Positions 7,301-16,802 are shown, numbered from the stretch's first letter. The stretch: DNA of 46,864 nucleotides from Thermoleptolyngbya sp046719575 (GCA_046719575.1 JBDNCP010000015.1:1-46864); one strand, 5' to 3'. A program made the numbers and translations. Notes: generated by a model from the letters alone, not told the origin.

Positions 7301-9799
7301 CTAATTGACAGATTGCAGCACAGGCACATCTTGACGGCGCACGCGGAGCTGCCCATCGTCGTCCAAATCGACTACAGCAGTGTCGCCCGGACAGATTGCA
7401 CCTGTCAACATTCCCTCGGCCAGCGCGTCCTCTAGCAGGCGGGTGACGGCTCGGCGCATGGGTCGCGCTCCGTAGGCGGGGTCATAGCCCTCGGCCAGCA
7501 GCCGCTCTTTGACAGCATCGGTGACGGTGAGCGCCATGCCCTGTTCGCTGAGGCGCTGATTCACCTCGCGGATCATCAGGTCGGCCACCTGCATCACCTC
7601 GTCGCGGGTCAGCGGGCGGAAGACGATGATTTCGTCCAGTCGGTTCAGCAACTCAGGACGGAAGACCTGCTTTAGCTCGTCATTGATGCGATCGCGCATC
7701 CGGGTATACTGCGAGTCGCCTTCGCCCAGATCGAAGCCCAGCCCGCTGCCGCCTTTTTGGATAGCGCGAGAGCCGATATTGGAGGTGAAGATGATCAGCG
7801 TGTTCTTAAAGCTGACCGTGCGCCCTTTGGAATCCGTCAGGCGACCGTCTTCCAGCAGTTGCAGCAGGATGTTAAACACATCGGGATGGGCTTTTTCGAT
7901 TTCGTCGAACAGCACCACCGTATAGGGCTTGCGACGAATGGCTTCGGTCAGTTGCCCACCTTCGTCATAGCCGACATAGCCCGGTGGCGAGCCGACCAGC
8001 TTCGACACCGTGTGCGGCTCCATAAATTCCGACATATCCAGCCGGATCATCGCCTCTTCTGACCCAAAGATGGCCGCTGCCAGCGCCTTGGTCAACTCCG
8101 TCTTGCCCACACCCGTCGGCCCAGAGAAGAACAGACTGGCGATGGGTCGATTCAGGTCTTTCAGCCCCACGCGCGATCGCCGGATGGCCCGCGCTGCCGC
8201 CTTCACTGCCTCATCCTGCCCGATCACGCGCTCGTGCAGGCGCTCCTCCAGGTGCAGCAGCGAAATGGATTCCGATTCTGTCAGCTTGTTGACCGGAACC
8301 CCAGTCCAGGATTCGACAACCTGGGCGATGTCTTCGGCGGTGACTGTAGGAGGGAGAGAGGGAGAGAGGGCGAGAGAAGACGGCTCTATTGTCTCCATAG
8401 CCTGATCCCTGATCCCTGACCCCTGACCCCGGATCTGCGCCTCTAGCTCGCGCTGGCGATCGCGCAGTTGGGTGGCTTTGTCGAAATCCTGCTGCTGCAC
8501 GGCGGCGTTTTTCTCAGCGATAACGCGACGCAACTCTTGCTTCAGTTCCCGCGTGGGAGCCTGAGCTGAGTTGCGGAAGCGAACGCGAGAACCCGCTTCG
8601 TCGATCAGGTCGATGGCTTTATCTGGCAAGAAGCGGTCAGTAATGTAGCGATCGCTCAAGGTAGCCGCTGCTTCCAGCGCCTCATCCGAAATCAGCAAAT
8701 TGTGGTGCTGTTCGTAGCGCTGGCGCAGTCCGCGAAGAATTTCTACCGTTTCCAGCACAGTTGGTGGTTCCACCATGACGGGCTGAAAGCGACGCTCTAG
8801 TGCAGCATCCCGCTCGATGTGCTTGCGATATTCGTCCAGCGTGGTGGCTCCGATGCACTGCAACTCGCCCCGCGCCAGAGCGGGCTTCAGCAGGTTGGCC
8901 GCGTCCATGCCGCCTTCGAGCGAACCCGCGCCGACCAGCGTGTGGATCTCATCGATGACGAGAATGACATTTCCTGCCTCGCGCACCTCTTGCATGATCT
9001 GCTTAAGGCGTTCTTCAAAGTCGCCCCGAAAGCGGGTTCCTGCCAGCAAGGTGCCCATATCGAGGCTAATTACCTGGCGATCTAGCAGCAGATCGGGCAC
9101 GTCCTGATTCACGATGCGCTGGGCTAGCCCTTCGGCGATCGCTGTTTTGCCTACGCCCGGCTCCCCGATTAGCACGGGATTGTTTTTGCTGCGGCGGCCA
9201 AGGATCTGTACCACGCGCTCCACTTCTTTGTGGCGGCCCACCACCGGGTCGAGCTTGCCTTCGGCAGCTAGCTCCGTCAGGTTGGTGCCAAACTCTTGCA
9301 GCATTTTGGGCTTGCGGCTGTTGCGTCCGGCACGCTTAGCAGCGCCACCCGCGGGCACTTTTGCCACTTCGCCCACAGCACGAATGACTGCGGTTCGCAG
9401 TTGATCTAAATTGACACCCAGGTTTTCCAGCACCTTTGCAGCGACGCTCTCGCGTTCTTGGGCCAAACTGAGCAGTAAATGTTCGGTACCCACATGGCGC
9501 TGGTCGAGGCGGCGAGACTCTTGAAACGCTTGCTCAAACACCCGTTTTGACTTGGGCGTAAAGGGAATTTCGGGCGGCACAAAGCCAGACCCGCGCCCAA
9601 TAATATTTTCGACCTCCTGGCGGGCGGCCTCTACGGTCACCCCCAGATCTGTCAGCACTTCTGCCGCGATGTGGTCTTTGACCAGCAGCAGACCCAGCAA
9701 GATCTGCTCTGTCCCCACGAAATTATGTCCTAACCGACGGGCCTCCTCTTGGGCTGCCATCACCACGGCGATCGCTTTTTCAGTGAAATACTCAAACAT
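7301..9799 (-). CDS. clpC: ClpC-type AAA+ unfoldase, divergent paralogue
   Basis: This 832-residue class 1 HSP100 chaperone feeds substrates to a ClpP-type protease. In order it has a double Clp-N repeat (1-145), a first AAA domain with Walker A GEPGVGKT at 212-219 and Walker B VILVIDE at 278-284, a middle region with a UVR motif (about 432-456), and a second AAA domain with GPTGVGKT at 560-567 and VVLFDE at 628-633. The LGF tripeptide at 687-689 fits the ClpP-binding loop of ClpC proteins. Residues such as MFEYFTEKAIAVVMAAQEEA and LLLVKDHIAAEVL differ from the highly conserved main cyanobacterial ClpC, so this is probably a second copy. Residues about 457-486 look like translated intergenic repeat. 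No clpP or CIRCE element is adjacent. Confidence 0.93.
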   Translation of the reverse strand: MFEYFTEKAIAVVMAAQEEARRLGHNFVGTEQILLGLLLVKDHIAAEVLTDLGVTVEAARQEVENIIGRGSGFVPPEIPFTPKSKRVFEQAFQESRRLDQRHVGTEHLLLSLAQERESVAAKVLENLGVNLDQLRTAVIRAVGEVAKVPAGGAAKRAGRNSRKPKMLQEFGTNLTELAAEGKLDPVVGRHKEVERVVQILGRRSKNNPVLIGEPGVGKTAIAEGLAQRIVNQDVPDLLLDRQVISLDMGTLLAGTRFRGDFEERLKQIMQEVREAGNVILVIDEIHTLVGAGSLEGGMDAANLLKPALARGELQCIGATTLDEYRKHIERDAALERRFQPVMVEPPTVLETVEILRGLRQRYEQHHNLLISDEALEAAATLSDRYITDRFLPDKAIDLIDEAGSRVRFRNSAQAPTRELKQELRRVIAEKNAAVQQQDFDKATQLRDRQRELEAQIRGQGSGIRDQAMETIEPSSLALSPSLPPTVTAEDIAQVVESWTGVPVNKLTESESISLLHLEERLHERVIGQDEAVKAAARAIRRSRVGLKDLNRPIASLFFSGPTGVGKTELTKALAAAIFGSEEAMIRLDMSEFMEPHTVSKLVGSPPGYVGYDEGGQLTEAIRRKPYTVVLFDEIEKAHPDVFNILLQLLEDGRLTDSKGRTVSFKNTLIIFTSNIGSRAIQKGGSGLGFDLGEGDSQYTRMRDRINDELKQVFRPELLNRLDEIIVFRPLTRDEVMQVADLMIREVNQRLSEQGMALTVTDAVKERLLAEGYDPAYGARPMRRAVTRLLEDALAEGMLTGAICPGDTAVVDLDDDGQLRVRRQDVPVLQSVN

Positions 9800-10387
9800 C
9801 CTCAGAACCTTGAATGAGGTTTGCCCGGTTTGCCAACTGGCTCTCCGTCAGAAGCACATGCCGCGAGTATTCAGCGGTTCATGCAGTCCCAATACTGGTG
9901 CTTATGAATTTTTATGTACTCCGTAGTTCCAATGTATCTGCATTCCCACCTCGATAGGAGGGAGGATAACCGTATCTACCTGGAGGAGTAGGGATTGGGA
10001 GTTCCTTGGGCCGCCACACCACGCCGAGAGGGTTGGGCGCATTTATGGACTTTTGGGGAACGATTCAACCTTACGAATCGTACTGAAGTTAAGAGAGGGC
10101 ACAAACCTCCCTTTGGATAGAAATCGGGTGCGGGAGACCGTCCGTGGTGCAGTGGGGTTTCGGTTCGGTCGGCGGGAAACCCATCCAATTTGGGCAATAT
10201 TCCACACCTGCAAAACCCTCGCCAACCCAGGGATACGGCTCGATACTGTTATTCATTCGCGAGTGGCGATCGCCCAGGCCTCAGCCCAACGCTCGACAAC
10301 TCCGAATCTTGTACTTTGACGGTCGTACTCTGACTTTCTCTGACATTTTTTCTCTCCTATCTCTCTTAAATCTCCGAGGTTCTCATC
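9800..10387. other. Long divergent intergenic region
   Basis: This gap of 588 bases separates clpC (minus) from a small conserved gene (plus) and should carry both promoters. It contains a GGAGG-rich patch at 9955-9990 and a GC-rich segment at about 10125-10185 with self-complementary CGGTC/GACCG pieces. A frame that stays open at 10053-10319 has no protein-like character. I could not identify an RNA gene or an operator. Confidence 0.35.
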
Positions 10388-10636
10388 ATGTTTCAACCCA
10401 CCCATCTACTGGTTTCGCGCTCTCGCAAAACCCCTGTTCAGCTTGTGCCCAGCGCCAGCGGGCTGATGCTGCTCACCGAGGCAGAATTCAATGCCGGAAC
10501 GGAAGCGGCGTTTGAAATGCGGCCCCGTCTGGGGATTTTCTGCAAAGGCGTACCCCTGGTGGGCTATAGCCTGCAACCCATGCCTGCATCTGTGCCTGCT
10601 GCGCCGAGCGCCTCTGCGATTAGCCCAGCCTGCTAG
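10388..10636 (+). CDS. Small conserved cyanobacterial protein
   Basis: The 82-residue protein begins MFQPTHLLVSRSRKTPVQL and continues with TEAEFNAGTEAAFEMRPRLG and FCKGVPLVGYSLQP. I recognise this layout as a short hypothetical protein common in cyanobacteria, but no function is known to me. There is no signal peptide or metal motif. The C-terminal 15 residues are Ala/Pro/Ser-rich. A 14-base tandem repeat lies just after the stop. Confidence 0.6.
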   Translation: MFQPTHLLVSRSRKTPVQLVPSASGLMLLTEAEFNAGTEAAFEMRPRLGIFCKGVPLVGYSLQPMPASVPAAPSASAISPAC

Positions 10637-10661
10637 TGACAGCGCTCCTGTCGATTCTCGA

Positions 10662-10700
10662 TTTGGGTCTTGCTGTTTGGGTCTTGCTGTTTGGGTCTTG
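10662..10700. repeat. 14 bp tandem repeat, 2.8 copies
   Basis: The unit TTTGGGTCTTGCTG is repeated twice and followed by a partial third copy that ends just before an ATG at 10701. Confidence 0.9.
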
Positions 10701-10751
10701 ATGATAGACTATGCCAACCAAAAGCCTTCCAAAGTGTGCGCTGTGAGCCAT

Positions 10752-11276
10752 ATGCCTGTAAAGCTACTGCAAGTTGGAGTTTCCCTCTTTTTTCTGCTGC
10801 TGGGCCTGCGGGTAAAAACAGGGGCGATCGCCCAGCCTCCAGTGCCAGAAGCCCCGCCGGAGACCGCAGCTGATACCCCATCAGGATTGCCGTCGGAATC
10901 GTCCCCAGACCTGCCCCCAGACCTGCCACCGGACGACCCCCAGGCTCAGGCCGCCGTCAACGGCACGGTGGTTTCTCTCCAGCGCAGCGCCCTGCCGCCC
11001 AATGCTGTCCTGCGGGTGCAACTGCTGGATCTGACGCGGGCCAATGCATCTGGCATTGTACTGGCAGAGCAGATCATTCGCACCAACGGGCGACAGATGC
11101 CGCTTAATTTTGAAATTCTCTACGATCCGGCGCTGATTCAGGACAATCATCGCTACGCTGTCCGCGCCCGCGTCTTCGTCAATGGGGCGATCGCCCTATC
11201 CAGTCCCCAAACATACCCCGTCATCACGGCAGGCAATCCCAGTCGGGTCGAGGTGCGAGTGGAGGCAGTGAGGTAA
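10752..11276 (+). CDS. YbaY/YscW-family exported protein
   Basis: The protein of about 174 residues opens with a signal peptide (MPVKLLQVGVSLFFLLLGL). A Pro/Asp-rich linker with PPD repeats follows, then one beta domain: NGTVVSLQRSALPPNAVLRV, LLDLTRANASGIVLAEQ, RYAVRARVFVNGAI. This is the pattern of the YbaY/YscW family (small periplasmic or lipid-linked beta-sandwich proteins of unclear role). The ATG at 10752 places the signal peptide at the N-terminus. An upstream in-frame ATG at 10701 would add 17 residues. No lipobox cysteine is seen. The gene converges on pxcA. Confidence 0.7.
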   Translation: MPVKLLQVGVSLFFLLLGLRVKTGAIAQPPVPEAPPETAADTPSGLPSESSPDLPPDLPPDDPQAQAAVNGTVVSLQRSALPPNAVLRVQLLDLTRANASGIVLAEQIIRTNGRQMPLNFEILYDPALIQDNHRYAVRARVFVNGAIALSSPQTYPVITAGNPSRVEVRVEAVR

Positions 11277-11282
11277 TGGGGC

Positions 11283-11376
11283 GAGAGACGGAAAAAACGA
11301 AAAACGAAAAACGGAACCTCTTCGTTCTTCTCTCTTCGCTCTTCGTTCTTCGTTCTTCTCTCTTCCCTCTTCCCTC
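11283..11376. repeat. Heptanucleotide array between convergent genes
   Basis: CGAAAAA-type purine units at 11290-11315 are followed by TTCTTCG, TTCTCTC and TTCCCTC units to 11376, then a CATCACCCCATCATCC block. The arms are complementary enough to fold on either transcript. It lies between the YbaY-like gene and pxcA, whose 3' ends face each other. Confidence 0.85.
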
Positions 11377-11426
11377 ACTCCATCACCCCATCATCCTGTC
11401 CCCAACCCCTAACCCCTGATTCCTAC

Positions 11427-13007
11427 CTAAGTGTTCATCCGCTCATAGATTGCTGAGGCCGAGGGCGAATAGCGGGTCAGGTAAGAGAAAATCCAGAACT
11501 TGATGCAGGCATCGATAAACACGGGCACGGTCGCAATAAAGCCATTGATAAAGACCTTGCTTTCGGGTAGCCCAAAGTGGCGAAACACGCCTTCTAAAAT
11601 AACTTCCCAGCCTTCGGCAGAGTGGAACCCGACAAAAATATCGGTGACTAGGATAAACAGGAACACTTTGGCGGGGTCGCTCAGTGCCAGGAAAGTGCGG
11701 TTGGAAAAGTTGCCCAGCAGCCGGAGGCGATCGCGCCCAAAGTAGACCAGCGCCACCAGCACTAGAATCGAGGTCAGGTCAGCTAGCACGTTTTTGAGTC
11801 CGTTAAGCTGCTTTTCGCGGGCTTCGCGCCACAACTCGACGGCTTTTTCTTGCAGCGCCAGGGCATATTCGCGGTCTTCCTCGATGTCGGCACGGAGTTC
11901 GGGCAAGCTGGGCAGGTCAGTCGTCACGATGCTGCCGCGCAATGGGCCGCTGTGGGCCACTTCTGGCGATCGCCCATCGAGCAGGGGCGCAACCTCGGCA
12001 GGCGGCCCGTTGGGAGACGTTGCCAACAGACCGACCGAGGAGCGCGTCAGGGTTTTGTTTTCGATCGCCTGATTAAAAAAGGAGCGTTTGCGCTGCCAAA
12101 AGGGGCCCTGCGATTGTTCTGCGGCAGGCGGCTGATAGTTCTTGAGCAAGCGCTGAATTTCTAGCGCCTGTCGATATTCGCTAAATTCGGCGAGAAATTC
12201 CTCTTCAATTTCGGTGCTGAGTTCGACGGCGGAGGGATGGCGATCGCTGTAATTGCCCAGCAGCGGCTCGAATACCAAATTCTTGGCCAATACCTGTGTC
12301 AGCAACGGCAGCAGCAGCAACACCACCAGCCAGCGCATGGCAATGCGATTTTGCTTGCGGCGCAGGCGTAGCTCGGTGACGACCTCCTGCTCCGACAGGG
12401 GGCCTAGCTCCTTGCTCAACTCCTTGCCAATGGAGGATAGCCGATTCAGGATCGAGTCGGAGCCGTTCGTTCCGCTGGATCGGGGCATTAGTGGCTTGGG
12501 GCTGAGGGCTTTGCTAGGGCTGGTTCGCAGTTCTCTGGACAGACTGTTGGGCATCGAAGTGGCAGTTGCATCACTCGTCGGCTCACTCTCAAGGTCTGCC
12601 ACCATTTGATCAAGCGCGTCGTCTACATCTCGATATTTGCCGACGACCAGCTCGATAAAGCCTAGTTTTTCTAAAATCTGCTGCTCTTGAGCCGTTGGCG
12701 CAGGGGTTTGGGAAGCAGCGTCATGTTGCAACTCTGGATTTTGCAAAAAGCTGGCCAAGCGGAATCGGGTGAGGTTTGCCCGCACGCGCAGCAGTTGGCG
12801 ATCGCGCTTTGTTTTGACGTAATCAAACACGGTCTTGCTGAGGTCGGCGCGAAAGGCAATGCGATCGCCCCCAAAGTATTGACGTTCTAGCTCCTGAATT
12901 TGCAGTGCGCCGCGATAGGCCTCATCGAGCGATCGCAGTTGGTTTTGCGCCAGCCAGCGGTTGATCTGATTGGTTCCCGCAGCCCACCATTGTTTGTCAC
13001 TACTCAT
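11427..13007 (-). CDS. pxcA: Proton extrusion protein PxcA (CemA family)
   Basis: The 526-residue membrane protein is the cyanobacterial counterpart of chloroplast CemA, needed for light-induced proton efflux and acclimation of photosynthesis. A soluble cyanobacterial N-terminal half (1-230) is followed by a transmembrane segment (MRWLVVLLLLPLLTQVLAK). After a long loop come three more segments: ILVLVALVYFG, VFLFILVTDIFVGFHS and FIATVPVFIDACIKFWIF. The C-terminal signature LTRYSPSASAIYERM is typical of the family. Length matches cyanobacterial PxcA and is about twice that of plastid CemA. Confidence 0.93.
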   Translation of the reverse strand: MSSDKQWWAAGTNQINRWLAQNQLRSLDEAYRGALQIQELERQYFGGDRIAFRADLSKTVFDYVKTKRDRQLLRVRANLTRFRLASFLQNPELQHDAASQTPAPTAQEQQILEKLGFIELVVGKYRDVDDALDQMVADLESEPTSDATATSMPNSLSRELRTSPSKALSPKPLMPRSSGTNGSDSILNRLSSIGKELSKELGPLSEQEVVTELRLRRKQNRIAMRWLVVLLLLPLLTQVLAKNLVFEPLLGNYSDRHPSAVELSTEIEEEFLAEFSEYRQALEIQRLLKNYQPPAAEQSQGPFWQRKRSFFNQAIENKTLTRSSVGLLATSPNGPPAEVAPLLDGRSPEVAHSGPLRGSIVTTDLPSLPELRADIEEDREYALALQEKAVELWREAREKQLNGLKNVLADLTSILVLVALVYFGRDRLRLLGNFSNRTFLALSDPAKVFLFILVTDIFVGFHSAEGWEVILEGVFRHFGLPESKVFINGFIATVPVFIDACIKFWIFSYLTRYSPSASAIYERMNT

Positions 13008-13426
13008 CCGCCAACGCTTGTCTGAATGATTTTCAAAACGGGTTCAAAACGGGTTTACAGCCATTTCGCAATTGGGTTTTGAACCTTGCACCATGTCTGC
13101 ACTTCATCAATCTGCCATTCAATTTTTAAAAAGTCTGTTCACCCCCGCAAAGACTTCACAATTTAGCCTGATCTGTCAGCCTGAGTGAAGCCTGAGACTG
13201 GAGCGAGAATCTTGAGCAAATCCTGAATCGAAACCCAGCCCGAATGCTGGAGTGCATCCCAAAGCCACCGCGCCGCAGCCCGCCTCAAGCCGTCTGGCCC
13301 TGTCCCGACCTGAGAAAAAGCGTTCCGCAGGTGTGATCAACCTTTACACTTTCAAATAAGCAGAAATAATTAGCAGAAATTAAGTACGCAGAAATTGCAG
13401 ACATGCCCTTGGGGAGGTTTGGCGGA
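13008..13426. other. Divergent promoter region of pxcA and murE
   Basis: These 419 bases hold the 5' ends of two divergent genes. Imperfect repeats of GCAGAAAT(T/A)A occur at 13361-13400, just before the murE ribosome binding site (GGAGG at 13413-13417, nine bases before ATG). Nothing else is recognisable. Confidence 0.4.
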
Positions 13427-14929
13427 ATGAAGTTGGTGGAACTATTGCAGACGCTGCCAGAAGAGTTGTGCCTACCAGAACACCCGGCTCTAAAAGCCGA
13501 AGTGCTAGGACTGGCGACCAACTCCCACGCCTGCAAACCCGGCGATCTGTTTATCGGAATGCCGGGAACGCGGGTGGATGGCGGCGAGTTTTGGCAGAGT
13601 GCGCTGGCGGCAGGGGCGATCGCCGCTGTGGTGTCCGAAAGCGCCGCACAACAGAAACCCCCGACCGCCGACGACTGTATCATTCCTGTGGCAAATGTAG
13701 CGCAGGCTTCGGCTCGGCTGGCGGCGGCGTTCTACGGCTATCCGGCACAGGCGATGAAGCTGGTGGGCGTGACGGGCACCAACGGCAAAACCACCACCAC
13801 GCACCTGATCGAGCATTTTTTGGCGCAGGCGCATCTGCCCGTGGCGCTGCTGGGCACGCTCTACACCCGCTGGCAGGGGCATCAGCAAACCGCGCTGCAC
13901 ACCACGCCCTTTGCGCTAGAACTTCAGGGACAACTGGCGGAGGCAAAGGCGGCGGGGTCGGAATACGCCGTGATGGAGGTGAGTTCTCATGCGCTGGCTC
14001 AGGGGCGCGTGCTGGAGTGCCCCTTTGAGGTGGCAGTATTTACCAACCTGACGCAGGATCACCTCGACTATCACAAAGACATGGAGGACTATTTCTCCAG
14101 CAAGGCGCTGCTGTTTAGCCCTGGCTATCTGCACGGGCGGGCGATCGTGAATCTGGACGACCCCTACGGCAGGCGGCTGGCAGATGGCAGGGCAGGGCAG
14201 GCGGTGTGGACCTACAGCACGCAAGATTCTATGGCTGACCTGTGGACGAGCGATCTGGTGTATGAGCCTGCGGGCGTGCGGGGCGTGCTGCATACGCCGC
14301 TGGGCGAGGTGCCGTTTGCGTCGCCGCTGGTGGGCCAGTTTAATCTGGCAAATCTGCTGGCGGCGGTGGGCGCAGGGCTGCATCTGGGCTTGAGTTTGGA
14401 GGCGATCGCCCAGTCCCTTTCTAACTTCCCCGGTGTGCCCGGCCGCGTCGAGCAGGTGCAAGTGTCGCCCAGCCAAGACATCAGCGTGATTGTGGACTAT
14501 GCCCACACGCCCGACAGTCTGGAAAACTTGCTAAAAGCGTCGCGCCCGTTTATCCAGGGACGGATGATCTGCGTGTTTGGCTGTGGCGGCGATCGCGATC
14601 GCACCAAGCGGCCCAAGATGGGGGCGATCGCCGCTGAGCTGGCGGATTGGGTCGTGGTCACCTCCGACAACCCCCGCACCGAAGACCCAGAGCGGATTTT
14701 GCAAGATGTGGTGGCGGGTATCCCTGCCAGCGTCAGCCCGACGGTAATGGGCGATCGCGCCGCCGCCATCCGCAAGGCCATCCTGGAGGCGCAGCCCGGT
14801 GACGGCGTGCTGATTGCAGGCAAGGGCCACGAAGACTATCAGATTCTCGGCACCGAAAAAGTTCACTTTGACGACCGCGAACAAGCTCGTGCAGCACTGC
14901 TGGAGCGACTTTCCCTCAGTCTTGCCTAG
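13427..14929 (+). CDS. murE: UDP-MurNAc-tripeptide synthetase MurE
   Basis: This cytoplasmic ligase adds the third residue, most likely meso-diaminopimelate, to UDP-MurNAc-L-Ala-D-Glu in peptidoglycan synthesis. The ATP-binding loop GVTGTNGKTTT is at 114-124. YAHTPDSLENLL and VFGCGGDRDRTKRPKM mark the C-terminal half, and DNPR at 414-417 is the motif linked to meso-DAP selection. The 500-residue length is normal. I chose ATG 13427 because a GGAGG site sits nine bases upstream; a GTG/ATG-like start 24 bases earlier has none. No other mur gene is adjacent. Confidence 0.95.
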   Translation: MKLVELLQTLPEELCLPEHPALKAEVLGLATNSHACKPGDLFIGMPGTRVDGGEFWQSALAAGAIAAVVSESAAQQKPPTADDCIIPVANVAQASARLAAAFYGYPAQAMKLVGVTGTNGKTTTTHLIEHFLAQAHLPVALLGTLYTRWQGHQQTALHTTPFALELQGQLAEAKAAGSEYAVMEVSSHALAQGRVLECPFEVAVFTNLTQDHLDYHKDMEDYFSSKALLFSPGYLHGRAIVNLDDPYGRRLADGRAGQAVWTYSTQDSMADLWTSDLVYEPAGVRGVLHTPLGEVPFASPLVGQFNLANLLAAVGAGLHLGLSLEAIAQSLSNFPGVPGRVEQVQVSPSQDISVIVDYAHTPDSLENLLKASRPFIQGRMICVFGCGGDRDRTKRPKMGAIAAELADWVVVTSDNPRTEDPERILQDVVAGIPASVSPTVMGDRAAAIRKAILEAQPGDGVLIAGKGHEDYQILGTEKVHFDDREQARAALLERLSLSLA

Positions 14930-15021
14930 AGCGCTGCTGCTCCGCTCTGGTTGGAGATGGCTCCGATTTGCTTGGAGATGCTCCAATGCATCTAGCGCTT
15001 ACCCCATAGAATTTCACCCCC

Positions 15022-16653
15022 ATGAAATCGCCACGCTCCTCCGAAGCTTCGCTCTATGAACTGGCCCTCAGTTCTGAGCGCCCCCTACATCCGCTCCAGG
15101 TCAGCCCCACCACATTTAAGTCGATGCTGAGGGCAATTCTCGATCTGCTGGTCGAAGAACATTTGCCCGCAACGCTATGGCTCAAGTTTCCCAAGGGCGA
15201 CACCTGGGAGTCAGAGATTACCCACTATTGCACGACAGCCACCGCGCCCTACACGCTCTATACCCTTGGCAACAGTCAGAGTGATTTGGCAGAGGCTTCG
15301 CCTCCCCTCCCGTCTGGGCCGCTTCCGTATTTGGATCAGGTGTCTGATCTAACGGCAGCCGAACTGGCGGGTTTGGTAGAGGAACCCGCTGCGGATTCCC
15401 CCGTTTTGAGGCATCAGCCGCAACCAACCTCGCTGAACGCGGCGGCCCAGTCTCAGCGAATTGCCCTGCCGCTGGGAGCCGAAAGCCAGTTCAAGCGGGA
15501 GTATCTGCTGCTGGTGATGACGGAGGAGTTTTGCGGGCTAATTCTGGCGCATCGGCCGCGCTCGGTGCGTCCGCCCAAGCCGGAAAGTAGCCCGACGGAG
15601 CGGCCGCTCTGGCTCGAAGAATTGTCCCCCGGTTCCGATGAAGACATGGAGCGACGACATCCGCTGCTGGCGATTTATACGTTTGAGTCGGACACGATTC
15701 GGCGGGTGCTGGAGGGGCTTCAGCGGGCGATCGCCCCTGCCGAAGCCCCCGACGCAATTCGGGCTGATCTGGAGTCGCTGGTCACGCATTGGGATGAGTG
15801 GGTGCTGCCCGCTGCGGATCTCACGCCCAATCCCCGCGTTGTGGGGCAACTGCTGGCTAAGCAACTGCAAATTCAAGAAGAAATGTGGCACAGCACAGCG
15901 ATTTATCGGCGACAGGCAGAAACCGCTGCGGTGCTGCAAATGGAGAACGAGGAACTGCAAAACGCGATTCGCCTGAAGGATGAGTTTTTGAAAACCGTTG
16001 GGCAAGAACTGCGAACGCCGCTAGCCACCATGAAAACCGCGCTGAGTTTGCTCAATTCGCCCAACCTGAAGCCGCCGCAGCGCCAGCGCTATATGGACAT
16101 GCTGACTCACGAGTGCGATCGCCAGAGTTCGCTAATTACCAGCGTGCTAGAACTGGTGCAACTGGAAAACATGGACGATGCAGCGGTGACGCAACCGTTG
16201 CGCCTGTCGGAGGTGGTTCCCGGCATCGTCAGCACCTATCAACCCCTTGCCCAGGAAAAAGGCATTTTACTGGCTTACACGGTTCCGCAGGATTTGCCTG
16301 CGGTGTCTTGCACAGTTCCCTGGCTGCGGCAGATTTTGATCAACCTGTTGCACAATGGCATCAAATTTACCCAAAAGGGTGGCCGGGTGTGGGTGCTGGC
16401 GAAGCTGCAAGGCGACTATGTGCAAATCGAAGTGCGCGATACGGGCATTGGCATTGCCGCTGCCGATATTCCCAAAATTTTTGACCGCTTCTATCGGGTG
16501 CGGCAGGCAGGCAGCGGCGAAGACCCTGGCGGGGCGGGGTTGGGCCTGTCCATTGTGCAGCAGCTTTTGCTCAAGTGCGGCGGCTCTATTTCTGTGAAAA
16601 GTAAGCCCGGTGAGGGGTCTACCTTTAATGTGCTGCTACCCGTTTATCGATAG
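15022..16653 (+). CDS. Histidine-kinase-like protein with Gln in place of the phosphoacceptor His
   Basis: The 543-residue protein has a cyanobacterial N-terminal sensory region (1-240, possibly DICT-related), a short coiled coil (about 285-320), a HisKA-like dimerisation domain and a HATPase domain. The H-box reads TVGQELRTPL, with Gln328 (codon CAA) where histidine is expected. The ATP-binding motifs look intact: LLHNGIKFT with Asn445, DTGIGI at 473-478, IFDRFYRV and GAGLGL at 504-509. It should therefore bind ATP but cannot autophosphorylate in the usual way. It may be a regulatory pseudokinase or heterodimer partner. No N-terminal membrane segment is seen. It lies 92 bases after murE in the same direction. 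Confidence 0.85.
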   Translation: MKSPRSSEASLYELALSSERPLHPLQVSPTTFKSMLRAILDLLVEEHLPATLWLKFPKGDTWESEITHYCTTATAPYTLYTLGNSQSDLAEASPPLPSGPLPYLDQVSDLTAAELAGLVEEPAADSPVLRHQPQPTSLNAAAQSQRIALPLGAESQFKREYLLLVMTEEFCGLILAHRPRSVRPPKPESSPTERPLWLEELSPGSDEDMERRHPLLAIYTFESDTIRRVLEGLQRAIAPAEAPDAIRADLESLVTHWDEWVLPAADLTPNPRVVGQLLAKQLQIQEEMWHSTAIYRRQAETAAVLQMENEELQNAIRLKDEFLKTVGQELRTPLATMKTALSLLNSPNLKPPQRQRYMDMLTHECDRQSSLITSVLELVQLENMDDAAVTQPLRLSEVVPGIVSTYQPLAQEKGILLAYTVPQDLPAVSCTVPWLRQILINLLHNGIKFTQKGGRVWVLAKLQGDYVQIEVRDTGIGIAAADIPKIFDRFYRVRQAGSGEDPGGAGLGLSIVQQLLLKCGGSISVKSKPGEGSTFNVLLPVYR

Positions 16654-16718
16654 CTGTTGATGCTGATCCAATAATGTGCTGCTACCCGTTTATCGATGCT
16701 GTTGATGCTGATCCAATT
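16627..16718. repeat. 46 bp direct duplication across a gene end
   Basis: A segment beginning AATGTGCTGCTACCCG near 16627 recurs at 16673 with one single-base indel. The first copy contains the final codons and stop of the kinase-like gene; the second copy is untranslated. It reads as a recent tandem duplication. Confidence 0.85.
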
Positions 16719-16802
16719 AGACGACGAACTGAGGAGACGAACCGGGAACCAATCTGCTTTGTGTCTGTCTATACTGCTAGACCTCGCTTCTGAGATTCGG
16801 CC

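Noticed and set aside
13916..14506. Long open frame antisense to murE
   Set aside because: It lies wholly inside the well-supported murE gene, has Arg/His-rich composition and no family pattern; it is a GC-rich shadow frame. The same holds for open frames antisense to cobJ (25821-26824), ispD and comM.
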